Positions 34,458 to 44,345 are shown, counted from the stretch's first letter. The stretch: DNA of 64,000 nt from Bacillus sp. OxB-1 (GCF_000829195.1 NZ_AP013294.1:2367001-2431000); one strand, 5' to 3'. Notes: generated from the sequence alone by a model not told the origin. A program made the numbers and translations.

Positions 34458-35768
34458 ATGACGAAACCAACAGTGGCAATCGTCGGAAGGCCCAATGTCG
34501 GGAAATCCACGATATTCAACCGAATTGTCGGCGAGCGGATTTCCATTGTGGAAGACGTGCCGGGCGTGACCCGCGATCGCATTTACAGTTCGGCAGATTG
34601 GCTTGCCCATGAATTTAACATAATTGACACAGGTGGGATCGATATCGGGGACGAGCCGTTCCTGGAAAAGATCCGCGCCCAGGCGGAGATCGCCATCGAC
34701 GAAGCGGACGTGATCATCTTCCTGACGAATGGCCGGGAAGGCGTCACGGATGCGGACGAGCAAGTGGCGAAAATCCTGTACAAAACGAAAAAGCCCGTCG
34801 TCTTGGCGGTGAATAAAATCGATAACCCGGATATGCGTGAAATGATCTATGATTTCTACTCCCTCGGCTTCGGAGATCCTTATCCGATTTCAGGTTCACA
34901 CGGGCTCGGCTTGGGCGACTTGCTCGATCAAGTTACGGCCAGCTTCCCTGAACCGGGCGCAGAGGAAGTGGAAGAGGATACGATCCGTTTCAGCCTCATC
35001 GGCCGGCCGAATGTCGGGAAATCCTCCCTCGTCAACGCCTTCATCGGCGAGGACCGGGTCATCGTCAGCGATGTAGCCGGCACGACGACCGATGCCATCG
35101 ATACGACGTATGAATACGAGGGGCAGAAGTTCAAAATCATCGATACGGCAGGGATGCGCAAAAAAGGGAAAGTGTATGAGAACACCGAGAAATATAGCGT
35201 GCTGCGCGCATTGAAAGCGATCGAACGCTCCGATGTCGTCCTCATCGTCCTGAACGGCGAAGAAGGGATCCGGGAGCAGGACAAACGCATTGCCGGTTAT
35301 GCAGAAGAGGCCGGGAAGGGCGTCATGATCGTCGTGAACAAATGGGACGCTGTTGAAAAGGATGACAAGACGATGATCCGCTTCACCGAAGACATCCGGG
35401 ATAATTTCCAATTCCTTGACTACGCGCCGGTCGCGTTCGTCTCCGCGAAAACGAAACAGCGGGTTCATAGTTTATTCGAAAAAATAATAATGATCAGCGA
35501 AAACCATGCGATGCGCATCCAATCCAGCGTCCTGAATGAAGTGATCGAGGATGCGGTAGCGCGAAATCCGGCTCCGACCGACAAAGGGCGACGCTTGCGC
35601 ATTTATTATGTCACTCAAGTGGCCGTCAAGCCGCCGACATTTGTCGTCTTTGTCAATGAACCGGAATTGATGCACTTCTCGTACGAACGATTTTTGCAAA
35701 ATCGTCTACGGGAATCATTCGGATTTGAAGGGACGCCGATCCGTCTCATAACACGGGCGAGAAGCTGA
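34458..35768 (+). CDS. der: ribosome-associated GTPase Der (EngA)
   Basis: An essential 50S assembly factor. 436 aa with two tandem GTPase domains: G1 [14 protein letters not shown] and DTGG in the first; [26 protein letters not shown] and NKWD in the second; then the KH-like domain (residues ~355-436, [21 protein letters not shown]). ATG 34458 follows GGAAGG. A degenerate repeat remnant and gpsA follow. Confidence 0.97.
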   Translation: MTKPTVAIVGRPNVGKSTIFNRIVGERISIVEDVPGVTRDRIYSSADWLAHEFNIIDTGGIDIGDEPFLEKIRAQAEIAIDEADVIIFLTNGREGVTDADEQVAKILYKTKKPVVLAVNKIDNPDMREMIYDFYSLGFGDPYPISGSHGLGLGDLLDQVTASFPEPGAEEVEEDTIRFSLIGRPNVGKSSLVNAFIGEDRVIVSDVAGTTTDAIDTTYEYEGQKFKIIDTAGMRKKGKVYENTEKYSVLRALKAIERSDVVLIVLNGEEGIREQDKRIAGYAEEAGKGVMIVVNKWDAVEKDDKTMIRFTEDIRDNFQFLDYAPVAFVSAKTKQRVHSLFEKIIMISENHAMRIQSSVLNEVIEDAVARNPAPTDKGRRLRIYYVTQVAVKPPTFVVFVNEPELMHFSYERFLQNRLRESFGFEGTPIRLITRARS

Positions 35769-35781
35769 TCTAATCGCCACA

Positions 35782-35812
35782 TCCAGCCTCGGGCGCTAGC
35801 CCTGTGCTTTTG
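35782..35812. repeat. internally deleted remnant of the palindromic dispersed repeat
   Basis: CCAGCCTCGGGCGCTAG joins directly to CCCTGTGCTTTTGT. The two halves match the two ends of the 15870-15985 repeat (two and one mismatches) with the ~85-base middle lost. It sits between der and gpsA. Confidence 0.65.
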
Positions 35813-35834
35813 TATTAGGAAGGAAGGGTTGACG

Positions 35835-36857
35835 ATGAAAAAAGTTGCTGTACTCGGAGCAGGCAGCTGGGGAACTGCCATCGCCTTCGTCTTGGCCGAA
35901 AACGGACATGACTGTCTCATTTGGGCGAGACGTCCCGAACAAACCGATGAAATCAATGCCCGGCATTCGAACGGAGCCTATTTGCCGGGCATTCAACTGC
36001 CTGCCGCATTGCAGGCGACTTCCGATTTGCAGGAAGCCGTGAATCATGGAGATACGATCGTCCTCGCTGTCCCGACGAAAGCGATGCGCGAAGTCTGTGC
36101 TGAGCTGAACAGGATGGCGGCCGGGCCTAAATTGATTGTCCATGTGTCGAAAGGGATCGAACCGGATTCGTTGAAGCGGATTTCCGAGATGATCGAAGAA
36201 GAGGTCGATGCCGCAAAACGGACGGCGGTCGTCGCACTGTCAGGGCCGAGCCATGCCGAGGAGGTCGTGTTGCGCCATCCGACGACGGTGACAGCTGCCT
36301 CCATCGACATGGAAGCGGCGGAGCAGGTGCAGGATCTGTTCATGAACCCGTATTTCCGCGTCTACACGAATAACGACCTCATCGGGGTGGAAATCGGGGC
36401 GGCGCTGAAAAACGTCATCGCGCTCGCGGCCGGTGTGTCGGACGGGCTCGGGTACGGCGATAACGCGAAGGCGGCCCTTATTACGAGAGGGTTGGCCGAA
36501 ATTACCCGTCTCGGTGTGAAAATGGGGGCGAATCCGCTCACTTTCTCCGGATTGACAGGGCTCGGGGACTTGATCGTCACATGTACGAGCGTCCATTCGC
36601 GGAACTGGAAAGCGGGGAACATGCTTGGACAAGGAAATAGCTTGGACGAGGTCATTGCCGGCATGGGCATGATCATCGAAGGGGTCCGCACTGCAAAAGC
36701 GGTCCATCAGCTGGCCATCCGCTATGATGTACCGATGCCGCTGTCCGAAGCCCTCTATACCGTTCTGTTCGAAGACGTGCCCCCAAAGGAAGCGGTCGAT
36801 CAATTGATGAAACGAATGAAAAAACAGGAAGTCGAAGATCTTTTCGGCAACCGTTGA
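35835..36857 (+). CDS. gpsA: NAD(P)-dependent glycerol-3-phosphate dehydrogenase
   Basis: Reduces dihydroxyacetone phosphate to sn-glycerol 3-phosphate for phospholipid synthesis. 340 aa. N-terminal [18 protein letters not shown] binds the cofactor; [58 protein letters not shown] and [11 protein letters not shown] follow. ATG 35835 after AGGAAGGG; a TTG at 35829 overlaps the ribosome binding region. yphE, yphF and spoIVA follow, as in B. subtilis. Confidence 0.97.
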   Translation: MKKVAVLGAGSWGTAIAFVLAENGHDCLIWARRPEQTDEINARHSNGAYLPGIQLPAALQATSDLQEAVNHGDTIVLAVPTKAMREVCAELNRMAAGPKLIVHVSKGIEPDSLKRISEMIEEEVDAAKRTAVVALSGPSHAEEVVLRHPTTVTAASIDMEAAEQVQDLFMNPYFRVYTNNDLIGVEIGAALKNVIALAAGVSDGLGYGDNAKAALITRGLAEITRLGVKMGANPLTFSGLTGLGDLIVTCTSVHSRNWKAGNMLGQGNSLDEVIAGMGMIIEGVRTAKAVHQLAIRYDVPMPLSEALYTVLFEDVPPKEAVDQLMKRMKKQEVEDLFGNR

Positions 36858-36884
36858 TGTATGATGATGAAAGGATGACAACTC

Positions 36885-37088
36885 TTGACAGCAATGGATA
36901 AGATGTGGCTGTCATTTTACGCGATGGGATTCATGGCGATCTCCATGGGTCTGATTTACGCGAGCCGCCACAAATTGAACAACCGATTTCTAAAAGCGAT
37001 CTTTGCCCTCGTGGCCTATTCCCTTCTGATCATTTCGTTTTTTGCCATGGTCTATCTCGTATTTAATGGTCCTACAGGAGGGGCGTAA
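36885..37088 (+). CDS. yphE: DUF2768 family small membrane protein (YphE-like)
   Basis: 67 aa, two hydrophobic helices (WLSFYAMGFMAISMGLIYA and AIFALVAYSLLIISFFAMVYLVF). TTG 36885 lies 8 bases after AAAGGAT; an ATG at 36894 is further from it. The product matches the small protein found between gpsA and yphF in Bacillales; function unknown, possibly sporulation-linked by context. Its stop shares a base with the next ATG (TAATG). Confidence 0.85.
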   Translation: MTAMDKMWLSFYAMGFMAISMGLIYASRHKLNNRFLKAIFALVAYSLLIISFFAMVYLVFNGPTGGA

Positions 37089-37801
37089 TGACATATATTA
37101 AGAAATGGGCGAGCATCTTCCTTTTGGTTGCCTCCTTGATGACGTTGACAGGCTGCATGTATCCCGGCGATGACAAGGCGACCCGCGAAATTGCCTATGA
37201 AGATCAATTGCAAAGTGTCCAGCAGGCCGTCGATACATATCAGAAGAATTCGGGTGGTCTTTTGCCGATCAAGACCCGCGATCAGGAAACCGATCCGTAT
37301 ATCAAATATCCGGTGGAATTCTCCAAAATCGTCCCGGCCTATATGGAAAAGATTCCATCCAATGCCTATGAGAACGGCGGCATCTATCAATATGTGCTGA
37401 TGGACGTAGAAACCGACCCGGTTGTGAAACTGGTCGACCTTCGCTCCGCGGAACGCATCCGGGAACTGAAGCTGCGCCAGAATATCAATAACTCCGTCCC
37501 TTTCAAGGAAGCGGTCGGGGATCATGTTTACGCGGTTGATTATAAAAAAATGGGCTTCAAAGAGCCGTTGACGGTACCGAGTCCGTACTCCGATGCCCAA
37601 CTGCCGATCGTCATCGGGGGCGACGGGGAATTCTATGTGGACTACTCCATCGATTTACATCGGATTTTGCAAAATGAAAACCCGGATGTCCAAGAAGGGG
37701 AAGATATCCGTCGCATATTAGCGGATGAATACCCGGTACTGCCGGCTTACTCCTTGCCATACACTGTGAATAGCGATAATGAGCCCGTCTTCCTGAAATA
37801 G
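37088..37801 (+). CDS. yphF: YphF-like lipoprotein
   Basis: 237 aa. Signal peptide with a lipobox LTGC (lipidated Cys23), so anchored outside the membrane. The mature part begins acidic and charged (DDKATREIAYEDQLQSVQQAVDTYQKNSGGLLPIKT) and has no catalytic motif I recognise. It overlaps the DUF2768 gene by one base and ends before a terminator. It lies directly upstream of spoIVA, as in Bacillus. Confidence 0.85.
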   Translation: MTYIKKWASIFLLVASLMTLTGCMYPGDDKATREIAYEDQLQSVQQAVDTYQKNSGGLLPIKTRDQETDPYIKYPVEFSKIVPAYMEKIPSNAYENGGIYQYVLMDVETDPVVKLVDLRSAERIRELKLRQNINNSVPFKEAVGDHVYAVDYKKMGFKEPLTVPSPYSDAQLPIVIGGDGEFYVDYSIDLHRILQNENPDVQEGEDIRRILADEYPVLPAYSLPYTVNSDNEPVFLK

Positions 37802-37812
37802 GCGGCTTTTAG

Positions 37813-37848
37813 AAAAACGTTTCGTGTCTTATGCATGAAACGTTTTTT
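37813..37848 (+). terminator. intrinsic terminator after yphF
   Basis: AAAAACGTTTC (37813-37823) and GAAACGTTTTT (37837-37847) form a perfect 11-bp stem around a 13-base loop. Confidence 0.85.
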
Positions 37849-37889
37849 ACTTTCATAAACTACTATGCGCAGAAAAGGAGGACGATGGG

Positions 37890-39368
37890 ATGAAAGAAGA
37901 ATTGTATGAGAGCTTGGCTAGACGCACAGACGGTGATATTTATATCGGTGTTGTCGGCCCGGTCCGGGTAGGCAAATCGACATTCGTGAAACGGGTCATG
38001 GAAGAAGTGGTCATTCCGAATATGACAGAGCAGTCCGACCGAATCCGGGCGCAAGACGAACTTCCGCAAAGCTCGCCGGGGCCTGTCATTATGACGTCGG
38101 AACCGAAATTCGTTCCGGCACAAGGGACATCGGTCTCGGTGGGGGAAGGGGATTTGAAGTTCCAGATCCGGCTGGCGGACTGCGTCGGCTATGTGATCGA
38201 CGGTGTGAAAGGATATGAGGATGAGGACGGTCCGAAATACGTCCATACCCCATGGCATAATGAACCCGTCCCGTTTGAAGAGGCGGCGCGCATCGGGACG
38301 GATAAAGTGATCCGTGACCATTCCACAATCGGCATCCTTGTGACGACGGACGGGACGGTGAACAATATTCCGCGTGAGGCGGCGGAAGTGGCGGAAACGG
38401 AAATCGTCGGTAAGCTGAAAGAGATCGGGAAGCCGTTCGTCATCGTGTTGAATTCCAAAATGCCTGCGCATGAACGGACGGTCTTGCTGAAGCAGCAGCT
38501 GCATGAGACCCATGGGGTGCCGGTCATCGCCATCAGTGCGGACCAATTGAACGCCCAGGAGATTCAATTGATCCTGAAAGAAGCGCTCTACGAGTTTCCG
38601 ATTTCGGACATCGAATTGCAAAAGCCGGACTGGATGGACGTGCTCGGCAGCGAACATGAGCTGAACGCCTCCATCGACAATGTGATCAATGAAGGATTCC
38701 TCGGAGTTTCGAAGATCCGCAAAGTGCAGGAAATCGCGGAAAGCCTACGGGATCAAGAGCATGTGAAGTTTTCCGAAGTCGTCGAAGTCGATGCAGGAAA
38801 AGGGAAAGCCACCGTCCGAATTGAAATTGACGAGGGGGCGTTCCGGCAAGTGTGCGAAGATATCATGGAGCAGGAGATCGGCACGAAAAAAGATTGGCTC
38901 CTCTTTGTGAAAGAGGCGGCTAAAGCGAAGAAATCGTATAATCTGTATTCGGAAGCGATTGAAAAGGCGAAGCAAGACGGCTACGGAATCGCCTTGCCGT
39001 CGCTGCATGATTTCAACCCATCTCCGCCTGAGCTGATCAAACAGAACGACTTCTTCGGGGTTCGGATGAAAGCGACGGCTCCATCGCTCCATGTCATCCG
39101 GGTGGATATGGAGGCGGAATTCTCGCCGCTCATCGGTTCGGAATTCCATAGCCACCATTTGCTGAAGGAATTGAAACATGCGTACCTGCATGACCGGGAT
39201 GCCTTGTGGCAAACGTCGCTGTTCGGCACGCCGCTCCATGAAGTGATGAAGGAAAGCATCCGCTTCAAAACGAACTCTGTGCCGTCCCGCGCCAGAAACC
39301 GGTTGCGCGAAACGATTGAACAAATGGTCAATGATGGGAACAAGGGCATGGTCACATTCATCGTTTGA
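37890..39368 (+). CDS. spoIVA: stage IV sporulation protein A (spore coat morphogenetic ATPase)
   Basis: 492 aa. Polymerises on the forespore surface to form the coat base. Walker A GPVRVGKSTFVKR near residue 25, then the conserved RAQDELPQSSPGPVIMTSEPKFVPAQ, LADCVGYVIDGVKGYEDEDGP and VTTDGT(V)NNIPRE. The C-terminus (NRLRETIEQMVNDGNKGMVTFIV) is the anchoring end that binds SpoVM. ATG 37890 follows AAAGGAGGA. A mother-cell (sigma-E) promoter is expected in the 40 bases after the terminator; CATAAACT there resembles a sigma-E -10 but I see no good -35. Confidence 0.97.
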   Translation: MKEELYESLARRTDGDIYIGVVGPVRVGKSTFVKRVMEEVVIPNMTEQSDRIRAQDELPQSSPGPVIMTSEPKFVPAQGTSVSVGEGDLKFQIRLADCVGYVIDGVKGYEDEDGPKYVHTPWHNEPVPFEEAARIGTDKVIRDHSTIGILVTTDGTVNNIPREAAEVAETEIVGKLKEIGKPFVIVLNSKMPAHERTVLLKQQLHETHGVPVIAISADQLNAQEIQLILKEALYEFPISDIELQKPDWMDVLGSEHELNASIDNVINEGFLGVSKIRKVQEIAESLRDQEHVKFSEVVEVDAGKGKATVRIEIDEGAFRQVCEDIMEQEIGTKKDWLLFVKEAAKAKKSYNLYSEAIEKAKQDGYGIALPSLHDFNPSPPELIKQNDFFGVRMKATAPSLHVIRVDMEAEFSPLIGSEFHSHHLLKELKHAYLHDRDALWQTSLFGTPLHEVMKESIRFKTNSVPSRARNRLRETIEQMVNDGNKGMVTFIV

Positions 39369-39372
39369 GCCT

Positions 39373-39402
39373 AAAAGATCCGTGAAAAACGGATCTTTTT
39401 TC
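39373..39402 (+). terminator. intrinsic terminator after spoIVA
   Basis: AAAAGATCCGT and ACGGATCTTTT form an 11-bp perfect stem around a 5-base loop, then T's. Confidence 0.88.
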
Positions 39403-39531
39403 GTTTTTTATGCAGAAACTGCGTCATTATGGGGAAAACTCGATAATATTCTTGCGTCGCAGATGTGGGTATGATACTCTTTTTACAGTGTTATTAGCGG
39501 TGACATCCCCTTTTGAGAGGAGGTGAATGGT

Positions 39532-39804
39532 GTGAATAAAACAGAATTGATTAACTCTGTAGCCGAAACGGCAGGTCTTACGAAGAAGGACGCAACAAAA
39601 GCTGTTGAGGCTGTATTCGATACGATCCAGGCGACTCTTGCAAAGGGAGATAAAGTGCAACTGATCGGTTTCGGAAACTTCGAAGTTCGTGAGCGTGCAG
39701 CTCGTAAAGGACGCAACCCGCAATCCGGGGAAGAAATCGATATCGCAGCAAGCAAAGTTCCTGCTTTCAAAGCGGGGAAAGCGCTTAAGGACGCTGTGAA
39801 ATAA
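39532..39804 (+). CDS. hup: DNA-binding protein HU
   Basis: 90-aa histone-like protein, called hbs in B. subtilis. [31 protein letters not shown], the [24 protein letters not shown] arm and the [11 protein letters not shown] end are all standard. GTG 39532 is chosen: AGGAGGTGA ends 6-7 bases upstream and homology starts there; GTG 39523 falls inside the ribosome binding site. Well expressed in bacilli, and the ribosome binding site here is near-perfect. Confidence 0.96.
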   Translation: MNKTELINSVAETAGLTKKDATKAVEAVFDTIQATLAKGDKVQLIGFGNFEVRERAARKGRNPQSGEEIDIAASKVPAFKAGKALKDAVK

Positions 39805-39825
39805 TTGGAAATCCTACATAGGAGT

Positions 39826-39877
39826 CCATCCGTCACCGCTGCTTCAGCGGTCTGATCGGATGGGCTCCTTTTCAGTG
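39826..39877 (+). terminator. intrinsic terminator after the HU gene
   Basis: GGAGTCCATCCG (39826-39837) pairs with CGGATGGGCTCC (39862-39873) with one G-T pair; the loop holds a smaller hairpin (CCGCTGCTTCAGCGG). TTTT follows. Confidence 0.85.
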
Positions 39878-39937
39878 GGTTGGGAGGGCTGGCTTTGATT
39901 TTGCAGAGGGGTATCGGCGGAATCGTGGCTGAGCAGC

Positions 39938-40004
39938 GGTTGTCGCGGGCGTTATCAGCGGTTGCGCGAAGTTATCAGCCGCTACGCGAGCTTTCCAGCA
40001 CTGA
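39938..40004. repeat. short degenerate tandem repeats (TTATCAGC units)
   Basis: About three ~20-base units: GTCGCGGGCGTTATCAGCGG, TTGCGCGAAGTTATCAGCCG and CTACGCGAGCTTTCCAGC. All share CGCG followed by a TTATCAGC-like core. They lie between the HU terminator and the folE leader. No coding frame of note. Confidence 0.6.
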
Positions 40005-40085
40005 TGTTGCCTCATCCAGTTGCCTTAGTCCGGAAAAAAGTTTGTAAACTGTACGGATATGCGGGAGTATGCTACTATTTTTGTT

Positions 40086-40208
40086 GTACTAGCTTCCCAA
40101 GCGGCAAAGTAACGGGCACCACTGCCCGGACAGGCCTGCGCCGGGAAGATAACCATGCGGGAAGAAATCCCCTCCGGTTAGCTATCAGTACATTCCGATT
40201 GAGGAGGT
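40086..40208 (+). promoter_or_regulatory. structured 5' leader of folE, candidate cis-regulatory RNA
   Basis: GTACT plus AGCT (40086-40094) pair with AGCT plus AGTAC (40180-40191, three-base bulge), closing a ~105-base region. Inside, GGGC pairs with GCCC (40114-40127) or CCCGG with CCGGG (40125-40145), AACC pairs with GGTT (40151-40179), and GGGA with TCCC (40159-40171). CCTCC (40171-40175) is complementary to the folE Shine-Dalgarno GGAGG (40203-40207), giving a possible off state. It fits no riboswitch class I know. A short upstream sequence around 40066-40078 (TATGCTACTAT) may be the -10 region. Confidence 0.5.
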
Positions 40209-40218
40209 TTCTTACTAA

Positions 40219-40788
40219 ATGCAAGAGTTCGATCAACAAAAAATCGAAGTGGCGGTCAAAATGATCCTGGAGGCGATCGGGGAAGACCCGGACCGGGAAG
40301 GATTGTTGGAGACGCCGAAGCGGGTTGCCAAAATGTATGCCGAAGTGTTCGAAGGCATGGGGAAAGACCCGAAAGAATATTTCAAAACCGTATTCCATGA
40401 AAATCATGACGAGGTCGTCCTCGTGAAAGATATACCGTTCCACTCGATGTGCGAACATCATCTCGTCCCCTTTTTCGGACTCGCCCATGTCGCATACATC
40501 CCACGTGACGGAGTCGTCGCAGGTCTCAGCAAATTGGCAAGGGCTGTCGAAACGACGGCGAAACGTCCACAATTGCAGGAGCGGATCACGTCGACGGTTG
40601 CCGATGCGATGATGGATATGCTCAATCCGTATGGGGTTTATGTCGTCATCGAAGCGGAGCATATGTGCATGACGATGCGGGGAATTAAAAAGCCCGGCTC
40701 CAAGACAGTGACAACGGTTGCCCGCGGGGTGTACGAACATGATGAGGTGAAACGTGCCGAAATTCTTTCCCTCATCCGGATGTCCTGA
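40219..40788 (+). CDS. folE: GTP cyclohydrolase I FolE (MtrA)
   Basis: 189 aa. Converts GTP to 7,8-dihydroneopterin triphosphate, first step of folate synthesis. Zinc-binding and catalytic motifs: [14 protein letters not shown] (Cys and His ligands), [23 protein letters not shown], and [21 protein letters not shown]. In B. subtilis this gene (mtrA) is next to mtrB, as here. The start is ATG 40219 after GAGGAGG, whose ribosome binding site may be masked by the leader RNA. Confidence 0.96.
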   Translation: MQEFDQQKIEVAVKMILEAIGEDPDREGLLETPKRVAKMYAEVFEGMGKDPKEYFKTVFHENHDEVVLVKDIPFHSMCEHHLVPFFGLAHVAYIPRDGVVAGLSKLARAVETTAKRPQLQERITSTVADAMMDMLNPYGVYVVIEAEHMCMTMRGIKKPGSKTVTTVARGVYEHDEVKRAEILSLIRMS

Positions 40789-40856
40789 GTGCTTTGCGGC
40801 AGTCTCCTCTTCTATGGTATGATGGGGACAACTATTGACAGATGGGAGAGGGGATC

Positions 40857-41078
40857 ATGACACAGCCCGAATATGTCGTCATTAAAGCGAAAGAAGACGG
40901 TGTCAATGTCATCGGACTGACGAGAGGAAACAATACGAAGTTTCACCACACGGAAAAGCTGGACCGCGGTGAAGTGATGATTGCCCAATTCACGGAACAT
41001 ACTTCGGCGATGAAAATCCGCGGAGATGCTGAAATCCACACAGCTTACGGAGTGGTGAGAAGTGAAGGCAAGGAATAA
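40857..41078 (+). CDS. mtrB: trp RNA-binding attenuation protein TRAP
   Basis: 73 aa, forms an 11-mer ring that binds RNA when loaded with tryptophan and shuts down trp genes. [59 protein letters not shown] match TRAP, including the KKR-type RNA-binding residues (K and R in TEKLDRG and MKIRGDAE). ATG 40857 follows GAGAGGGG. No trp genes lie in this window, so its targets must be elsewhere. Confidence 0.95.
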   Translation: MTQPEYVVIKAKEDGVNVIGLTRGNNTKFHHTEKLDRGEVMIAQFTEHTSAMKIRGDAEIHTAYGVVRSEGKE

Positions 41079-41125
41079 CGGCCGCTTGACATTCATGTCG
41101 AGGGGCGCCTTTGATTGGAGATCCG

Positions 41126-41863
41126 ATGATGGAAAGACAAAAAATGAAATGGCAAATCGAAAATTACATACTTGAGGTGGAACGCGCCATCCGGGAACCG
41201 ATTGTCGAACGGGATATCGGAACTGCGGAAATCGATTCGGACAAGGCGTTTTTTCTTTTGTTGCCATTGTTGAATGGAGAGAGGTGGACGTCCGGCTTGA
41301 ATACGGCTGCCATCGCCGTGGGGGCAGTCCACGCGGCGTTTGAAGCGCATGATTCGATTTCCGCCCGGTCCGTCTCGACGAAAGAGCAGCAATTGACTGT
41401 CTTGGCAGGGGACCATTTCAGCGGGATCCATTACAAACTTCTCGCCTCTCTCCCGGATTTCGGCCTGATCCGGTCCGTCTCCCGGACGATCGGCCATATA
41501 AATGAGATGAAGACGATCTGCCATGAACAAATGCCCGATTCCGTTGAGGAGCTCCTCCTCGCATTTCGGCTGATCGAGGCGGGCTGCATATTGGATTTCC
41601 TGAACTTATCCGGTTTTTCCCGATATGCTCCGTTTGCCAGCTGTGCGCTGCCTCTGCTTCGTTTGATTGCTATGGAAAAAGAAGATGGATTCTTTGTGGA
41701 TAGCCGATCCGGAGGTACATTGGATATCGAAAGTCATCGGCGTCTCGTCGCCCTTCTGACTCGCCAGTTGCAGGAAGTGGTGGAAGCGGCCGATTTCCTT
41801 GCCCCGTTTTTGCGGGATGAAATGCAGCGTATTGTTGCACCCCTGACAGGCAAGTTGATCTGA
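41126..41863 (+). CDS. hepS: heptaprenyl diphosphate synthase component 1
   Basis: 245 aa. The small subunit of the two-component heptaprenyl diphosphate synthase that makes the menaquinone-7 side chain. It lacks the DDxxD motifs of the catalytic subunit, which is normal. [60 protein letters not shown] are family features. ATG 41126 is placed after TTGGAG (a second ATG at 41129 is also possible). Followed by menG and hepT. Confidence 0.9.
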   Translation: MMERQKMKWQIENYILEVERAIREPIVERDIGTAEIDSDKAFFLLLPLLNGERWTSGLNTAAIAVGAVHAAFEAHDSISARSVSTKEQQLTVLAGDHFSGIHYKLLASLPDFGLIRSVSRTIGHINEMKTICHEQMPDSVEELLLAFRLIEAGCILDFLNLSGFSRYAPFASCALPLLRLIAMEKEDGFFVDSRSGGTLDIESHRRLVALLTRQLQEVVEAADFLAPFLRDEMQRIVAPLTGKLI

Positions 41864-41946
41864 CTTCGGATTTTCCGCATGCCTGCCGCGGTCCGAGCCG
41901 TTTTACCCGTTTTCCAGCCACCATTGAAAGAAAAGAGGTAAATCCT

Positions 41947-42645
41947 TTGACGAGTTCTAAAGAACAGAAAGTACATAAAGTATTTGAGAAAATTTCCGGC
42001 GATTACGACAAGATGAATTCAGTCATCAGTTTTAACCAACATAAGAAATGGCGAGAGGATATCATGAAGCGGATGGCGATTCCGAAAGGGGCCCATGCGC
42101 TTGATGTTTGTTGTGGAACGGCGGACTGGACAATTGCCATTTCGGATGCGGCAGGGCCGGAGGGGAAAGTGGTCGGTCTTGATTTCAGCGAGGGCATGTT
42201 GGAAGCCGCCCGGCCGAAAGTGGTGGACCGCCCGAATATTACGCTTCAGCAAGGCAACGCGATGTCATTGCCCTTTGCAGATGATTCGTTCGATTATGTG
42301 ACGATCGGTTTCGGTTTGCGCAACGTACCGGATTATGCCACTGTCCTATCTGAGATGCACCGTGTGCTGAAACCGGGCGGGATGATCGCCTGCCTGGAAA
42401 CTTCCCAGCCCGAGGCGCCGGGCTATCGCCAACTGTTCCGGTTCTACTTCCGGTTCATCATGCCGGTGCTCGGAAAAGTGTTTGCCAAAAGCTACAAGGA
42501 ATATTCTTGGCTGCAGGAATCGGCAAACGATTTCCCGGGCATGAAGCAGCTGGCCCAATTATTTGTGGATGTCGGCTTCGAGGGCGTCTCCTATAAATCA
42601 TACAGTGGCGGCGCTGCGGCAGGACATATCGGATACAAACAATAA
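41947..42645 (+). CDS. menG: demethylmenaquinone methyltransferase MenG
   Basis: SAM-dependent C-methylation of demethylmenaquinone, last step of menaquinone synthesis. 232 aa. [31 protein letters not shown] motif [24 protein letters not shown] and [14 protein letters not shown]. Starts at TTG 41947 after AAGAGGTAA. It lies between hepS and hepT, so the three genes make a menaquinone tail and methylation unit. Confidence 0.94.
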   Translation: MTSSKEQKVHKVFEKISGDYDKMNSVISFNQHKKWREDIMKRMAIPKGAHALDVCCGTADWTIAISDAAGPEGKVVGLDFSEGMLEAARPKVVDRPNITLQQGNAMSLPFADDSFDYVTIGFGLRNVPDYATVLSEMHRVLKPGGMIACLETSQPEAPGYRQLFRFYFRFIMPVLGKVFAKSYKEYSWLQESANDFPGMKQLAQLFVDVGFEGVSYKSYSGGAAAGHIGYKQ

Positions 42646-42669
42646 TTACCCTGAGGGAAGTGGATCATT

Positions 42670-43644
42670 TTGGAAAAAATGAAGTTGATGTCGCTGTATA
42701 CCAACTTCCGAAAAGACCTCACGTATGTTGAGAAGGAATTGGAGCGCTCGGTCCACTCTTCTTCCCCTGTCATTGAACAAGCTTCTTTGCATCTGCTGCG
42801 AGCGGGCGGCAAGCGGATCCGGCCGATCTTCGTCATCCTGGCATCTAAATTCGGAGACTATTCCATGCAAGAGATGGCGAAGGTGGCCGTTTCATTGGAG
42901 CTCATTCATATGGCCTCTCTCGTGCATGACGATGTGATCGATGATTCGGATATGCGGCGAGGGATGGAGACGGTGAAAGCGAGATGGGATAACCGGGTGG
43001 CGATGTACACGGGCGACTTCATCTTTTCCCGGGCGCTCACGTCAATCGGAGAAATCGAAGTCCAAGCCGTCCATCAGCTTCTGGCCGATACGATGCTGGA
43101 AATATGCAAAGGGGAAATCATCCAAATCGAATATCAGCAAAGAGTGGATCAGTCCATCCGGGATTATTTGCGGCGCATTAAACGGAAGACGGCACTCCTT
43201 TTATCGTCCAGCTGTGCGTTGGGAGGCCTCGTCTCCAATGTAGAACCCGCCCTCGTGAAGCGGTTGGGCCGCTTCGGCTACTATGCGGGCATGGCTTTCC
43301 AGATCGTCGATGACATTTTGGACATCACGTCGACAGACAAAGAATTGGGGAAGCCGGCGGGCAGCGACTTGCTCAATGGCCATTTGACATTGCCCATTTT
43401 GTATATCAAAGACGATGTCCGATTCCGGCCGTATATGGAACGGGCGTTTGACGGCAGTTTGACCGAAAGCGGACGGCGTGAAATGCTCGCGTTCATCCGA
43501 CGTTCGGGCGCGATTGAAAGAGCGCAAAAGGTGAGCGACCTTTATTTGCGGAAAGCGCTGGGTGAAATTGAAGCTTTCCCGGATGGAGATGCGAAAAAAG
43601 CATTCATGCAAATCGCGGCGTTTATCGGCAAACGGAAATATTGA
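42670..43644 (+). CDS. hepT: heptaprenyl diphosphate synthase component 2
   Basis: 324-aa catalytic subunit. Both aspartate-rich motifs are present: HDDVIDDSD (first) and FQIVDDILDIT (second), with GGKRIRP, RWDNRVAMYTGDF and RRIKRKTALL. Elongates farnesyl diphosphate to C35. TTG 42670 follows GAGGGAAG; the N-terminus is about 25 residues shorter than B. subtilis HepT. ndk follows. Confidence 0.95.
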   Translation: MEKMKLMSLYTNFRKDLTYVEKELERSVHSSSPVIEQASLHLLRAGGKRIRPIFVILASKFGDYSMQEMAKVAVSLELIHMASLVHDDVIDDSDMRRGMETVKARWDNRVAMYTGDFIFSRALTSIGEIEVQAVHQLLADTMLEICKGEIIQIEYQQRVDQSIRDYLRRIKRKTALLLSSSCALGGLVSNVEPALVKRLGRFGYYAGMAFQIVDDILDITSTDKELGKPAGSDLLNGHLTLPILYIKDDVRFRPYMERAFDGSLTESGRREMLAFIRRSGAIERAQKVSDLYLRKALGEIEAFPDGDAKKAFMQIAAFIGKRKY

Positions 43645-43725
43645 CTAAAAGTTGAAAGTTCCGGTAGCGGATGGTACGATTTATGAGGATAATTTCCGAT
43701 ACATATATCACAAGGAGTGAATGGA

Positions 43726-44172
43726 ATGGAAAGAACATTTTTAATGGTAAAGCCTGACGGCGTGCAACGTAATCTAATCGGCGAAATCGTGAGCCGTTTT
43801 GAAAGCAAAGGATTCCAATTGGTTGGCGGTAAATTGATGCAAATCTCCCAAGAGCTTGCGGAGCAACATTACGGTGAGCACAAAGAGCGTCCATTCTTCG
43901 GCGAATTGGTTGAGTTCATCACATCTGGCCCCGTGTTCGCAATGGTGTGGGAAGGCGAAAACGTCATCTCGACAGCACGTTTGATGATGGGTGCGACAAA
44001 CCCGAAAGAATCTGCACCTGGCACAATCCGCGGCGACTTTGCCGTTACGGTCGGCAAGAACATTATCCACGGTTCCGACTCCCCTGAATCGGCGGTCCGT
44101 GAAATCGGCCTTTTCTTCAAAGAAGAAGAGCTTGTGTCTTATGACAAATCGATGAACAATTGGATCAACTGA
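43726..44172 (+). CDS. ndk: nucleoside diphosphate kinase
   Basis: 148 aa. Transfers the gamma phosphate from ATP to NDPs. [41 protein letters not shown] and the active-site His in [15 protein letters not shown] 43726 follows AAGGAGTG; an upstream in-frame GTG (43717) overlaps that site. Terminator downstream. Confidence 0.97.
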   Translation: MERTFLMVKPDGVQRNLIGEIVSRFESKGFQLVGGKLMQISQELAEQHYGEHKERPFFGELVEFITSGPVFAMVWEGENVISTARLMMGATNPKESAPGTIRGDFAVTVGKNIIHGSDSPESAVREIGLFFKEEELVSYDKSMNNWIN

Positions 44173-44181
44173 TCCGAAAAG

Positions 44182-44212
44182 CAGCCATGCGCTCACCGCG
44201 TGGCTGTTTTTG
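44182..44212 (+). terminator. intrinsic terminator after ndk
   Basis: CAGCCATGCG and CGCGTGGCTG form a 10-position stem (one G-T) around a 5-base loop, then TTTTT. Confidence 0.88.
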
Positions 44213-44345
44213 TTATACAAAAGTTTTAATTTATCAGTTATAATGGACAGAAGCGCAAGGCATCTGCAAGGTGTAGCAGTTTGTATTGGTCAGCGTGCCT
44301 GTTGTTTGGGCGGATCAATGGATCGGTGGAGCAGGAGGGTGTACA

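Noticed and set aside
39938..40004. CRISPR-like array
   Set aside because: Units are degenerate and contiguous without unique spacers, and no cas genes are present.
39962..40264. A 100-codon open frame spanning the HU-folE gap
   Set aside because: It crosses the tandem repeats, the structured leader and the folE start in another frame, with no resemblance to any protein.
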